DNA of 64,000 bases from the NCBI GenBank assembly GCA_003116975.1, contig BGKB01000214.1, positions 27,769-91,768 of the forward strand, in the 5' to 3' direction. The notes under the pieces were generated by a model. That model was not told the DNA's origin and ran no database searches. It saw only the letters and a program-made list of their open reading frames with translations. The position numbers and the translations under genes were made by a program. Below, in pieces: positions 17,704 to 27,102 of this stretch (the stretch's first letter is position 1; the number at the start of each line of letters is the position of its first letter). Source of the stretch: Aurantiochytrium sp. KH105 (taxonomy: Eukaryota > Sar > Bigyra > Thraustochytrida > Thraustochytriidae).

Positions 17704-20361
17704 TTAGGCAATGGAAAGGGCGAGCTGGCTTCCGCTCGTGCCGTCAGCATCCCTGTCATGGCTGTCCCTGCCGGTGTTGTCGGTGCTGGCCTCATCGTCA
17801 CCATCGTCACCATCCTCTTCGTTGTCCGTAACGTTGCCAGAGTCTTCAGTCGCCACAGATGCTTCTACGATCGTTTGCACAAAGGAGCTCGGCTCCTCAT
17901 CGTCATCATCGTCGGGTGCATCGACAGGCGCGCTCCCGCTACCACTGCTTGCGTCTTCGTCTGCTTCGTGCAAGATGGATTCCGGAAAGAGTTGCGTCTG
18001 CACGTCAGACTCGAGATGGCCCGAATGAAAGCAAACCTGAACAGACGCGTCGCGTCGGTTGAAGCCTTCGAGACTCGATGGATAATGACGCAGTTCGTAC
18101 AGAGGGGGGCTTGCTCCGGACTGCACCTCGGAGCGGACCAAATCCGTGGCGGAGGAACGCTGAGGCTTGATGCGAGACGAGGGACCGATTGCCTTTGCCC
18201 GATGATGCTGCTGAGAGGTTGCATGCTGCTGCGAAAAGGAGTTGAGAGAGTTGGCGCGGTTTGTGTTGTTGTACATGGCCACGAACTTTGGCACATATAT
18301 GACCAGAGTCAGTAGCAGATTGTTGAAAAAGATGACCAGCGTCATCACCATGAAGCGCGCGAGCGAATTCATTTTGGGGAAAATGAAGAGAATAAGGAAT
18401 CCAAGGCAGTACAGCTGCACTTGCGAGACCAAACTGATGACGATATGCGTGCTTTCCTGAAACTCGGACGGCGTATTGCGCACCATGAACGAGAAGACGG
18501 CCCCCACAATAAAGAGCGCAAAGGTGTAGGTGAAAAGGATGGCCATGAAGATGGTCTCCCGCTCCGAGGTACACTGCCCGTAGGTTATAGTAGGGTTGTT
18601 GAACCTGTCCTCCGACTGCACCGCGCGCTCCCACGTAAGCGGGTCGACAGCTGTCCACACGGTGAGAATGAGAACGTCCACGGCGACAACAACGCCTAAT
18701 GCTGTATATAGGTGCATGTTGGTAATGTGAATTCTGCGGAGGGCCTTGTTGTGAAATATACGATAAATGCGGTACAACTTGGCAGTAAGCGCCCCAAACG
18801 TGAGCACGGTGCCAATACTCCAGAACCAAAAAACAGCCATGCAGGAAAAGTTTTGAAACTCTTGGCTAAAGCCATCCACATCCTCGATGCCAACGAAAAA
18901 GAGACTGCACGAGCTTATTGCGACGCCCATGAGAAAGCTGATGAGTATGGTCGGCTGCGCGCGGGAAAGGATACGCGTCTTGCGCTTCAACCACGTAAAG
19001 ACAATGAGCCCCAGACTCCAAAGAATGAGCAGGACGGCCAGCGCTACGGATGCCCCATTCGCGCCAGCTGTGATGAAATTTGCCTCCAGATGGACGTCCA
19101 CGTCCGGTGGCAGCGTGAGGTTCGCGGAGGTCTCAAAGGCCCAACCGTCGCTGCCGAAATAATACGCAGCCGGCACCGCCGCAATGCTGCTACCGATACT
19201 GAAACGCTCCATCACAAAGTTCGAGGAATCAACGTTGCGAGTGCCCGTTTCTGCGTCGATGCGCACGTTGCCCGAAACGCCGGCAAACTCATTATCCACA
19301 ATGCTCTGCCAGAGCGCAGTCCCGGCCTCAACTTTGCTTTTCCAGTCGGCCTGCCGGACCGATGAGGAATTGAGTATTGAGGAGCAAACGGTACGGCTTG
19401 CGTCGTACGCGAATGGAATGTAGCCATGCATGCCGTCGAGGGTTTCATTGAAGAAGGCGGCATCCACGAGTGAGGCGTTGGCGCTCGCCAGTTTTTCGTT
19501 GAAGAACTCCAGCAAGGTCGCATTCTCTGCCAGCTTGGTCCAGCGCGCCTCCATGTCCTTGTATGCCTGACCTTCGTTGTACCCAGTGGCCTGGATGCGC
19601 ATGACCTTGCTCTCCACGAATGCGCCCCAGTACTCGGGGTCTTCCGCGACCAAGGTCTCGAGTCCGTCGATGGTGACGGCATCGCTTCCGATGAAAACTT
19701 GCTCGTCTGAGGCCTTGTGGTCAAAGATTTCTTTGAGCGACTCTGAAAAGGCGACCGTAATAACAATATTGAGACCCAGGCCCTTGATGTAGTCCATTGC
19801 AAACTTGATTGAGGTATCAGATCCCTGCTGGAAACTGGTTGCGAAAACGTTGATATCGAGGCTAGTGCATGCATCATCGAGCGCGTCGCGGTAAGCCGTT
19901 CCGTAGTCGTCGTCAGTGAAAACAAGAGCCACGTTGCCGACGCCTTTCTTGTTGAGCATGGCGCAGAGGGCGATGGCTGTCTCTGCGTCTGATGGCAGCA
20001 CGCGTGCAAAGAGCGAGTCTGGGCTGAGGTCGCGAGACGTGGCGCTAAAGGAGATCGTCGGGACGCCACGCACGCCGGCCAGCGTGGAGAGCGGCACGGC
20101 AACGGCCGAAAGCGAGGGGCCCACGATGGCATCGATGCCCCCCTCATCATCGAGCTCCACTTTGAGGAATTTGTCGATGGCGTCTCCAGGATTACTCCCC
20201 GTATCCCTCAGGAGAATGTTCACCCCGTCGCCGTCCGGGCCGCAGTGCTCAAAGAGGCCCAGAAGACTGCTCACCACGAGCGCCCGCCAGTAGTCTTCCG
20301 CCTCTTCGCCGCCCTCGAGACTCAACCTCGAAAAGAGAGCCACCGTCTTCGACGCCGCCAT
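17704..20361 (-). CDS. GABA-B-like class C G-protein-coupled receptor
   Basis: The 885-residue protein has an N-terminal periplasmic-binding-protein type I (ANF-receptor/Venus-flytrap) domain at about 1-425. Typical landmarks are DAIVGPSLSAVAVPLSTLAG, GVPTISFSATSRDLS, VALVFTDDDYGTAYRDALDD and FIGSDAVT. A seven-helix class C membrane domain follows from about 433 (ASVALAVLLILWSLGLIVF) to about 690, including FNNPTITYGQCTSERE in the extracellular loop. The tail (690-885) is Ser-rich, then acidic, and probably cytoplasmic. Such receptors sense amino acids or other small molecules in protists; the ligand here is unknown. The chain starts directly with the binding domain and shows no signal peptide, so an upstream exon may be missing or the N-terminus is atypical. 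Confidence 0.92.
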   Translation of the reverse strand: MAASKTVALFSRLSLEGGEEAEDYWRALVVSSLLGLFEHCGPDGDGVNILLRDTGSNPGDAIDKFLKVELDDEGGIDAIVGPSLSAVAVPLSTLAGVRGVPTISFSATSRDLSPDSLFARVLPSDAETAIALCAMLNKKGVGNVALVFTDDDYGTAYRDALDDACTSLDINVFATSFQQGSDTSIKFAMDYIKGLGLNIVITVAFSESLKEIFDHKASDEQVFIGSDAVTIDGLETLVAEDPEYWGAFVESKVMRIQATGYNEGQAYKDMEARWTKLAENATLLEFFNEKLASANASLVDAAFFNETLDGMHGYIPFAYDASRTVCSSILNSSSVRQADWKSKVEAGTALWQSIVDNEFAGVSGNVRIDAETGTRNVDSSNFVMERFSIGSSIAAVPAAYYFGSDGWAFETSANLTLPPDVDVHLEANFITAGANGASVALAVLLILWSLGLIVFTWLKRKTRILSRAQPTILISFLMGVAISSCSLFFVGIEDVDGFSQEFQNFSCMAVFWFWSIGTVLTFGALTAKLYRIYRIFHNKALRRIHITNMHLYTALGVVVAVDVLILTVWTAVDPLTWERAVQSEDRFNNPTITYGQCTSERETIFMAILFTYTFALFIVGAVFSFMVRNTPSEFQESTHIVISLVSQVQLYCLGFLILFIFPKMNSLARFMVMTLVIFFNNLLLTLVIYVPKFVAMYNNTNRANSLNSFSQQHATSQQHHRAKAIGPSSRIKPQRSSATDLVRSEVQSGASPPLYELRHYPSSLEGFNRRDASVQVCFHSGHLESDVQTQLFPESILHEADEDASSGSGSAPVDAPDDDDDEEPSSFVQTIVEASVATEDSGNVTDNEEDGDDGDDEASTDNTGRDSHDRDADGTSGSQLALSIA

Positions 20362-21139
20362 GGTGCTTGCCGCCGCTCGCTCCTCCCCTCCCCGGGCCCC
20401 TGTGCTCGCCCCGCCCGGCTCCGCGGCCCCGCCGCGCAGCCGGCTTCGCGCGCGCGAGCCCGCCGCCCCGCACGCGCGCCGACGCGGTTCGCCGCCGCCC
20501 GGGCCTGGCCGGCGCTCTGGCGGCCTTCCCGCTCCCGGCCTGCGTCTCCTGCCCGCCTGCCTGCGTCTCCTGCCTGCCTGCCCGCGCCGCGCCCGCGCTC
20601 GCCCGCGCCCGCGCGCGCGCCTGTCTGCGCCGCGCCGCGCCCTCCGGCTCGCGACCGGGGCCTGGCTGGACCCTCCCTGCCTGCCTCTTCCTTTCGCGCT
20701 CTGCCGCGGGGGTGAAGGCGAGTCTTTGTCCGCTGCGCCGAGGCGAGGCGAGGCGAGGCGAGCCTGGGCCCCTTCCCTGACTGTGAGCAGTGTTTGGGTG
20801 TTTGGCTGGGTGTTTATTTGTTTGTTTGTGCGCGGCCTGCGTGTTTACGGCGTGCCTGGCCGGCCGGCCCTTCTCCTTCTTGGCGCGCGAGCCGCGGCGG
20901 TTCAAACGTGCCCGCGCCTTGGTCTCCGCGTCCTCGCGACGGCGGCTGCCTGCCGGGCCGGCGAGGCCGCTCCGCTGAGCAGCGAACGCGCGATGCGAGC
21001 TGCTGCCTCGTTTCGGATGGGCGGACGGATGGAATGTTTGAACCTGGATGGTTGGATGGGTGGAGGAATGGATGGATGATGATGATGCCCTGCGCTGCGC
21101 TCGCTCCAAGTCCGGGCTCCGGCTCGGCCGTGCTGCCCG

Positions 21140-21171
<32 letters not shown>

Positions 21172-21464
21172 GCCCGCCCGGACCGCCGCGTTCCGCGCCG
21201 GTCCCTGCGCCGCGCCTGCCGAGCGAGCGAGCGAGCACGCAAGCAAGCCAGGCCAGAGGAGCCGGAGGTCTCCGGAGTGCTCCGGGTCTGCTCTCCGCTG
21301 CTTTGACCTGGCGCGGGAGCTAGGCCACGCGCGGCGCAAAGGGCAAACAAGCACCCGAGGGCCGCGGCGCCGCAGACTTGCAGCTTCGCCGCGGGTGGGC
21401 TTTGGCGGCGAGCGCCAAGGCGTCGTCGGTCGCGCGGCGCTCTCTGCGCTGCGCTGCGCAGGCT

Positions 21465-21488
21465 AGCAGCAGCAGCAGCAGCAGCAGC
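21465..21488. repeat. (AGC)8 microsatellite
   Basis: Eight perfect AGC units in non-coding GC-rich spacer. Confidence 0.9.
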
Positions 21489-21960
21489 TGTACTGCTTGC
21501 TTGCTGCTGCTGCTCCGGGGCGCGTGCAGTGGATGCGCGTGTGTACGGGTCCTTACTTCTCCAGCGAGCGGGGACAACGGGACGAGGGGGGCGCGGAGCG
21601 AGAGTCCTGCCGTAGCCCCTTTCGGGACACGCGCTGCGGTGGTACAAGTTGGCGGTGGCGGTGCACACCAGGGCAGGAAAGGGAGTGCGAAGACAGCGGG
21701 GGAGGCGCCTTCCACGCTGTTTGGGCGAGTGTGAGCGGGCGAGTGGGGCCGCGCAGGGACGCGGAGATGGCAGTTTGCGAGCGAGCAAGCGAGCGCTGCC
21801 TGCCTGCCTGCCTGCCTGCCTGGGCGTTACGTCTGCTGGCTGCTGGGCCACGAAATGAGAGATTGCTGCGCATTCGTGCGAGGCCATCTTGCACCAAATG
21901 GACGGAACGGATGGATCAAGCAATGCGTGAACGGGGGTATAGAGAAAATGGTCGTATGGA

Positions 21961-21975
21961 CCCCCCCCCCCCCCC
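21961..21975. repeat. C15 homopolymer
   Basis: Fifteen consecutive C residues. Lengths of such runs are often uncertain in sequencing. Confidence 0.85.
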
Positions 21976-23362
21976 TCTTTCTTCCCCTCTCCCCCCACCC
22001 TCTCAAACTATCTTGACTCGTGCCAAGGCTAGTAGAGTGCAGCTTCGAAGGTCGCGTTATCACATCTAGAGCCGTCTGACAGCCAGATGCCTCGCCTCGC
22101 GCGTGGATGCTTTTGGTCCATCTCATGAGAAGTGATCAACGCGCGACTCTTGATCCGGTAGGGCGATGGCCTGCGAGGAAAACCCCGCATTGGCCACCGG
22201 CGGCCATACTCGCGAGATTTACGGGGTCGGCCTGACATCACTCCATGAAATCTTTGTCTAGACGCTTGTCCCTCTATAGATTTCGTTTAGCTGCCGTTCT
22301 GCCCGCCTGCCCACACGTTGCACACAGACGATGTAAGATTGATCGCACTATGCCTCGGGCTGAGGTAGTTGTGCAATTACAAGGGATCCTACCCCCTTCT
22401 TCCCCCTTCCTTGTCATTGACGATGAATCACTTGAAAGTTCGTATCTATCTTGCAACCATGAGCATGCGCATGCGCATGCGCATGAGAAGAATGAAGATG
22501 TTCTCACGCGCGCACAGAGACGGGCATCATCATAACGCGTCTTGCGGATGATCGATTCGCACTACTTTGTAGTCCTTTGTTACTTGACTGCATTGCCCTT
22601 TTTGGCAACGATCGATGTTGATGCAACTACTCTTCGCATTCAGTACAAAGTTTAGTTAAGGGACTATGTTTGAAACGATGCGGGCAAATGCTTCTCGGAA
22701 AAATCCACCTCCAGTGTCATTTTGATAAGACTCTTGTGATCGAAAGTTATAAAGTCGCATCCTATTCTTAAGTGAAAGCGGTTACTTTAACAAGCTGCGA
22801 CCCTGCATGCGCATATCGTTAGAGTATCGTATGCACAAATGCTCCTTCATCGCTGCGCATCCTTGCAAGCAAGCAAACAAACAAACAAGCAAGCAAGAAA
22901 GAAGACTGCTTGCAGATAGACGTGTGCGCTTGTGATCGATTCCTTTCACTCTCTGACTGTATGTTCGAGTCTCAACGTATCGAGACGAAGATTGCCACGT
23001 TGTCATCTGGCCTCGAGGTGACTTTGCTCGGCCAACAAGGACATCATCCACATCTGTGCTGTATCTAAACAAGAAATGACACCAAACAAAAGACAGCTCC
23101 TTTTCTTTTTTCCACGAGCCAGCGGCATGCCAGTCTCAGAAGGTAGCCAGGTTCACCGGAGAGCTTTCCTGGACCCACTATCAGCTCAGTCTTGCAGCTT
23201 TAAAGAAAAAGTAACAAGGCTGTGCAGACTTTTATGTTTCTGTTTATGTTCTTGTTGTCAGCCCTCAGCCTGAGCCGCCGGAACCTAACGACCGCGGCCC
23301 AAAGAACAAACAAACAATCAAACAGAGACGAAACGCGCAACCTAACGGTGAGGTAACAGACG

Positions 23363-24880
23363 ATGCAGCTCGGGAGCGCGCGCAAGAGCGTGCGCACGGC
23401 CGGCGGCGCAGCCGTAGGCGGCTGGAAGCGCAGCAAGTTCGAAGGCGGGGTGCCTGCGCTCGGCGGCAACAACGATGGCAACGTGAGCGGGTTGACGCTG
23501 TACAAGTACCCGCCGGAACACGCCATCTCGCTCGACGACTTTGAAGGCCTCGCCGTAGAGCGTCTGCGCGCACTAAGCAAGGTGGAGGACGCACAGGCAC
23601 GAGGTGCGAGTGACCTCGGTGCCATCATGCGCGAAGCTATTCGCGATACTCACATGGACGTGCGTTCCCAGGATGACCTACGCCTGGACAATATCTCGCA
23701 CTGGGTCTTGCGACTCGCGTTTAGCGCCACCGAGGATCTGCGTCGGCGCTTTCTCAATTTTGAACTTGCCCTCTTTCGCCATAGGTTTGCGCAGCGCCAC
23801 AATATGAAGGAAGTCCAGGCGTTTATGAATGAGAATGGCCTCGGCTTCTCCGTCATGTCCCCCACTGAACGCGAAACCCATCGTACGCCGCTCGAGCGCG
23901 TCTACATGGCCGGACATGCGTGGCGTGGCGCGCAAGTCAAGGCCTTTGACCGCGTGCAGTACTTTAAGGTTCCTTTCACTGAAGTCCTCGACCTCGTCAG
24001 CAAACGGGCCGTGTATCTGCATCGAGGCATCGCCTTTGTGCCAGAGACAGATTTGGTGTCCATTCTTTCGTCGCGCTTTCGAGCAGCCATGTCGCAAAAG
24101 CTCGCGGTGGCATACAAATCTCTCCCTTATGTACGCCAAGAGGAGCGGATCCGTCCGATTTTGAAAAAGCTCGAAAATGCCTACCTGGGCCCAAGCTATG
24201 GTTTAGGCAACGGCAATGGTGCTGATGGGTCGGCTTCGCTCACGCTGGAAAACATTGACGAGCTTGCCCCGCGCTCGTTTCCCCTGTGCATGCGAAACTG
24301 TCACGCTCACATCAAGCGCGAACACCACCTCAAGCATTTTGGACGACTCCAGTTCCAGCTCTTCCTCAAGGGTGCCGGGCTCACTATGCAAGACTGTCTC
24401 AATTTCTTTGCTCGCGAATTCACGAAGAAACCCATGTCTCATGAAGAGTTCAACAAAAAGTACGCGTACAACGTTCGACACGCTTATGGCCAGGAGGGTA
24501 AGCGCACCAACTACACACCACGCAACTGCGTACAAATTGTCACGGGGCAGCAACCAACGGCACAGGGCGAGGTCCACGGCTGCCCATTCCGCTCCACCTC
24601 GGAGCACACTCTTCGTGCGCAGCTCGCGCGTCAGCTTGGTACGGGGGCCTCTGATAAGATCGAGCCGATTCTCGCCAAGGTGCGCGAGAAGCAGCCCCAA
24701 ATTGCTTGCCGCATGCATTTCGAGGCTGCTCATCCGGGAGTCGTCTCCCGCGAGGCTGGTAATCATCCCAATTCATGGTTTCAAGAGAGTGTTGAGTACT
24801 TTCAGAAACAAGCAGACGGTCAGCCTCAACCTTCCGCCACATCCACCGCCACCTCTGCGCCAGTTCCTCCGTCTTCTTGA
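23363..24880 (+). CDS. PRIM2: DNA primase large subunit
   Basis: The 505-residue protein matches the eukaryotic primase large subunit (PRIM2/Pri2), partner of the catalytic small subunit in the Pol alpha-primase complex that makes RNA-DNA primers in the nucleus. The N-terminal helical domain includes LYKYPPEHAISLDDFEGLA, SHWVLRLAFS and FLNFELALFRHRF. The C-terminal iron-sulphur domain keeps all four cluster cysteines: Cys309 (FPLCMRN), Cys389 (RNCVQIV), Cys407 (HGCPF) and Cys449 (IACRMHF), spaced 80, 18 and 42, close to 80, 17 and 40 in the human protein. HLKHFGRLQFQLFLKGAGL is the well-conserved helix between the first two. A low-complexity Pro/Ser/Thr tail ends the chain. Start at 23363 fits the family length. 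Confidence 0.97.
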   Translation: MQLGSARKSVRTAGGAAVGGWKRSKFEGGVPALGGNNDGNVSGLTLYKYPPEHAISLDDFEGLAVERLRALSKVEDAQARGASDLGAIMREAIRDTHMDVRSQDDLRLDNISHWVLRLAFSATEDLRRRFLNFELALFRHRFAQRHNMKEVQAFMNENGLGFSVMSPTERETHRTPLERVYMAGHAWRGAQVKAFDRVQYFKVPFTEVLDLVSKRAVYLHRGIAFVPETDLVSILSSRFRAAMSQKLAVAYKSLPYVRQEERIRPILKKLENAYLGPSYGLGNGNGADGSASLTLENIDELAPRSFPLCMRNCHAHIKREHHLKHFGRLQFQLFLKGAGLTMQDCLNFFAREFTKKPMSHEEFNKKYAYNVRHAYGQEGKRTNYTPRNCVQIVTGQQPTAQGEVHGCPFRSTSEHTLRAQLARQLGTGASDKIEPILAKVREKQPQIACRMHFEAAHPGVVSREAGNHPNSWFQESVEYFQKQADGQPQPSATSTATSAPVPPSS

Positions 24881-25071
24881 GCTGTTTTTTTCAACAAGGC
24901 GTCTGAAGCGATTATACCCCAAATCAGATCAACATAAACATTTTAACCCCATCAAAGCAAAAAGATTGTGAGCAAAGCCCTTTGGGCAACACCGAGCGAT
25001 AGCATAGGGCCATAGGCCACAGTCTCCCACGTCAACGTTCACGTTCACGGGAACAAAAAAAAAAAAAGGGA

Positions 25072-25142
25072 AGCGCTGGCCGGGAATCGAACCCGGGGCA
25101 GCCGCATGGCAAACAGCTATTTTACCACTAAACCACCAGCGC
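25072..25142 (-). tRNA. tRNA-Gly(GCC), copy 1
   Basis: The 71-nt gene (counting N73) folds as a cloverleaf: acceptor GCGCTGG pairs with CCAGCGC, anticodon stem GCTGT/GCGGC closes loop TTGCCAT with anticodon GCC, and the T arm contains GGTTCGATTCC. Internal A box (TGGTTTAGTGG) and B box are intact. A long T run follows on the coding strand and is a Pol III terminator. All eleven copies in this window are identical across the mature region. Confidence 0.97.
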
Positions 25143-25251
25143 TTGCTTCCGAAGCAAGGTCCTTCCCTGCTTGGATTGGTGGACCACGATACTTCGCTTA
25201 CTCTTGAGAGAACGAAACAACAACAAGGATGAGGCAGCCAAAAAAAAAGAA

Positions 25252-25322
25252 AGCGCTGGCCGGGAATCGAACCCGGGGCAGCCGCATGGCAAACAGCTAT
25301 TTTACCACTAAACCACCAGCGC
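25252..25322 (-). tRNA. tRNA-Gly(GCC), copy 2
   Basis: Identical to copy 1 and exactly 180 bp from it. A T run follows on the coding strand, and CCAATCCAAGCAGGAA lies about 30 bp upstream. Confidence 0.97.
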
Positions 25323-25431
25323 TTGCTACCGAGGCAGGATTGTTCCTGCTTGGATTGGTGGACGACGGCACTGTGTCCACACTTGAGAGACTGCAACAGA
25401 CAAAAGGTGACAAATGAAAAAAAAAAAGGAA

Positions 25432-25502
25432 AGCGCTGGCCGGGAATCGAACCCGGGGCAGCCGCATGGCAAACAGCTATTTTACCACTAAACCACCAGC
25501 GC
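25432..25502 (-). tRNA. tRNA-Gly(GCC), copy 3
   Basis: Identical mature sequence, again 180 bp from its neighbour. It is the innermost copy of the left arm of the inverted duplication. Confidence 0.97.
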
Positions 25503-26220
25503 AAGCTTCCGAAGCGAGGTCATTCCTGCTTGGATGTAAGGCAGTGTTGAATGGTATTCATAAAGCAATTTTGACGCTCTAATTGTGGCACGTCTCCTTC
25601 AACCTCGAATTCAAGTGATGCTTTGCATTGATGGTAGAGAGGTGACTTTCGATTTTGCCTGTGCGCAAGGTGCGCGAACCTTGATCACCACTTGTGGGTC
25701 TCCAATGGATCATTATTCGTGTTGCTCAATGATGAAGACCTCCGCGCTGCATCCACTTTCAAAATTTTACGGAAGATGGTAGATTCTTTATTTGGGTACA
25801 GGATGATGATTGGCATGCGTGCCATGCATAGTAAGGAAAAAATGGAGATGAGGGAAAGGTTGGAAAGGGGAACGGAAACAAACGCTTCAGTCATTCGAAA
25901 TAATGCCTGACCGTCACCGATCCACGATAGTAAAAAAAGTGATCTACTTTCAATGTTAAAGGTCAAACGAGGTGTTTCTAGATTACCTGCTACAAGAGTC
26001 AAAACGCCTACATACAGATGTAACGAATCCCTGAGAATACTTGTCACTGTTTTCTCCTGCTCCACTCACGTTGACATACAAGTCTCGTCGTGAAAGGAAC
26101 TCATTGTAAACATGCATCAGAGTGCCTAAACATAACAAAGGAAATACACTCACTATCTTATATATGTTACAAAGACCCAAACCCAGCACCGAAGCAGGAA
26201 TGACCTCGCTTCGGAAGCTT
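25503..26220. other. Spacer inside the tRNA inverted duplication
   Basis: The ends belong to the inverted arms; the middle is unique, AT-richer sequence. A 126-codon minus-strand open frame (25685-26065) has no recognisable motif and is not called. Confidence 0.5.
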
Positions 26221-26291
26221 GCGCTGGTGGTTTAGTGGTAAAATAGCTGTTTGCCATGCGGCTGCCCCGGGTTCGATTCCCGGCCAGCGCT
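26221..26291 (+). tRNA. tRNA-Gly(GCC), copy 4
   Basis: Identical mature sequence. Upstream GAAGCAGGAATGACCTCGCT matches the upstream flank of copy 3, its mirror image. A T12 run follows. Confidence 0.97.
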
Positions 26292-26401
26292 TTCCTTTTT
26301 TTTTTTTCATTTGTCACCTTTTGTCTGTTGCAGTCTGTCAAGTTTGGACACAGTGCCGTCGTCCACCAATCCAAGCAGGAAAGATGCTGCCTCGATAGCA
26401 A

Positions 26402-26472
26402 GCGCTGGTGGTTTAGTGGTAAAATAGCTGTTTGCCATGCGGCTGCCCCGGGTTCGATTCCCGGCCAGCGCT
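26402..26472 (+). tRNA. tRNA-Gly(GCC), copy 5
   Basis: Identical mature sequence. The upstream flank carries CCAATCCAAGCAGGAA; a T-rich terminator follows. It mirrors copy 2. Confidence 0.97.
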
Positions 26473-26583
26473 TCTTCTTTTTTTTTTGCTGCCTCATCCT
26501 TGTTGTCGTTTCGTTCTGTCAAGTGTGAGCGAAGTATCGTGGTCGACCAATCCAAGCATGGAAGGACCTTGCTTCGGAAGCAA

Positions 26584-26654
26584 GCGCTGGTGGTTTAGTG
26601 GTAAAATAGCTGTTTGCCATGCGGCTGCCCCGGGTTCGATTCCCGGCCAGCGCT
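26584..26654 (+). tRNA. tRNA-Gly(GCC), copy 6
   Basis: Identical mature sequence. The upstream flank has CCAATCCAAGCATGGA and the downstream side a T run. It mirrors copy 1; homology of the arms ends at the T tract. Confidence 0.97.
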
Positions 26655-27102
26655 TCCCCTTTTTTTTTCCCTCTCTCCTTATATAATCACCGACACTGCA
26701 ATCTCGAAGGCAACGCCCGAGCGACACTCTCCAGATCAAGAGGAAGAATGAACCGTCGTCTTCACACTGTGAAGCCTCTTTGGTTGATGGCCTCACCAGC
26801 TTGCTTTCTTTTTTCTCCCGGCCGCTGGCGATACCATGCGCAGCAGTCTGGCTCTCAAGATCCTCACACGAACGATGGATTCAAGCCACGGCAAGCAAGC
26901 AATCGAGCTGCTGTTGCTGCTGATGATAACCCGACTGGGCTTCTCACTTTTTCCTCTCTTCCCTCTGTCCTTCTCTCTCCCACTGATTGACTCGGGAGAA
27001 CCTATCAGGCAGTGAGAACCTGCGGCTAAGATCTCATGGTGCACACGTTCTTTCGGCCCACCACGCCAGCTTGCGTTAGTAGAATCCCGTCACTCTGAGA
27101 TC
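26655..27102. other. Spacer upstream of the TIR-like/TPR gene
   Basis: No gene recognised. Presumably contains the promoter of the downstream protein gene. Confidence 0.45.

Larger units (their letters stand above)
20362..23362. promoter_or_regulatory. 3-kb divergent spacer between the GPCR and primase genes
   Basis: The left 1.6 kb is extremely GC-rich with GCCT/CCTG tetranucleotide runs (21129-21172, 21798-21824), an (AGC)8 run at 21465-21488 and a pure C15 tract at 21961-21975. The right 1.3 kb is AT-richer, with GCATGC hexamer repeats near 22463-22490 and AAGC/AAAC runs at 22868-22900. Large overlapping open frames in the GC-rich half have biased composition and no motifs. I see no gene. 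Confidence 0.45.
25059..26668. repeat. Large inverted duplication of three tRNA-Gly units
   Basis: The left arm (about 25059-25533, three tRNAs on minus) and the right arm (about 26190-26668, three tRNAs on plus) are near-identical reverse complements. This holds for the spacers between tRNAs too, for example the CATTTGTCACCTTTTGTCTG and GCTGCCTCATCCTTGTTGT segments. A spacer of about 655 bp without a recognised gene separates the arms. Confidence 0.88.

Noticed and set aside
20249-21998. Overlapping 329- and 394-codon minus-strand frames upstream of the GABA-B-like receptor
   Set aside because: Arg/Ala/Gly/Pro-rich translation of GC-rich repeats. They are not in the receptor frame and show no signal peptide or domain.
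25072-25502. Regularly spaced identical repeats considered as a CRISPR array
   Set aside because: The repeats are 71-nt tRNA genes with a cloverleaf, internal promoter boxes and T-run terminators; spacing is 180 bp and no cas genes exist in this eukaryotic sequence.
24929-25504. Minus-strand frame with the repeated peptide RWWFSGKIAVCHAAAPGSIP (similar frames at other tRNA copies)
   Set aside because: The peptide repeat is the translation of tRNA-Gly genes, so it is not a protein family.
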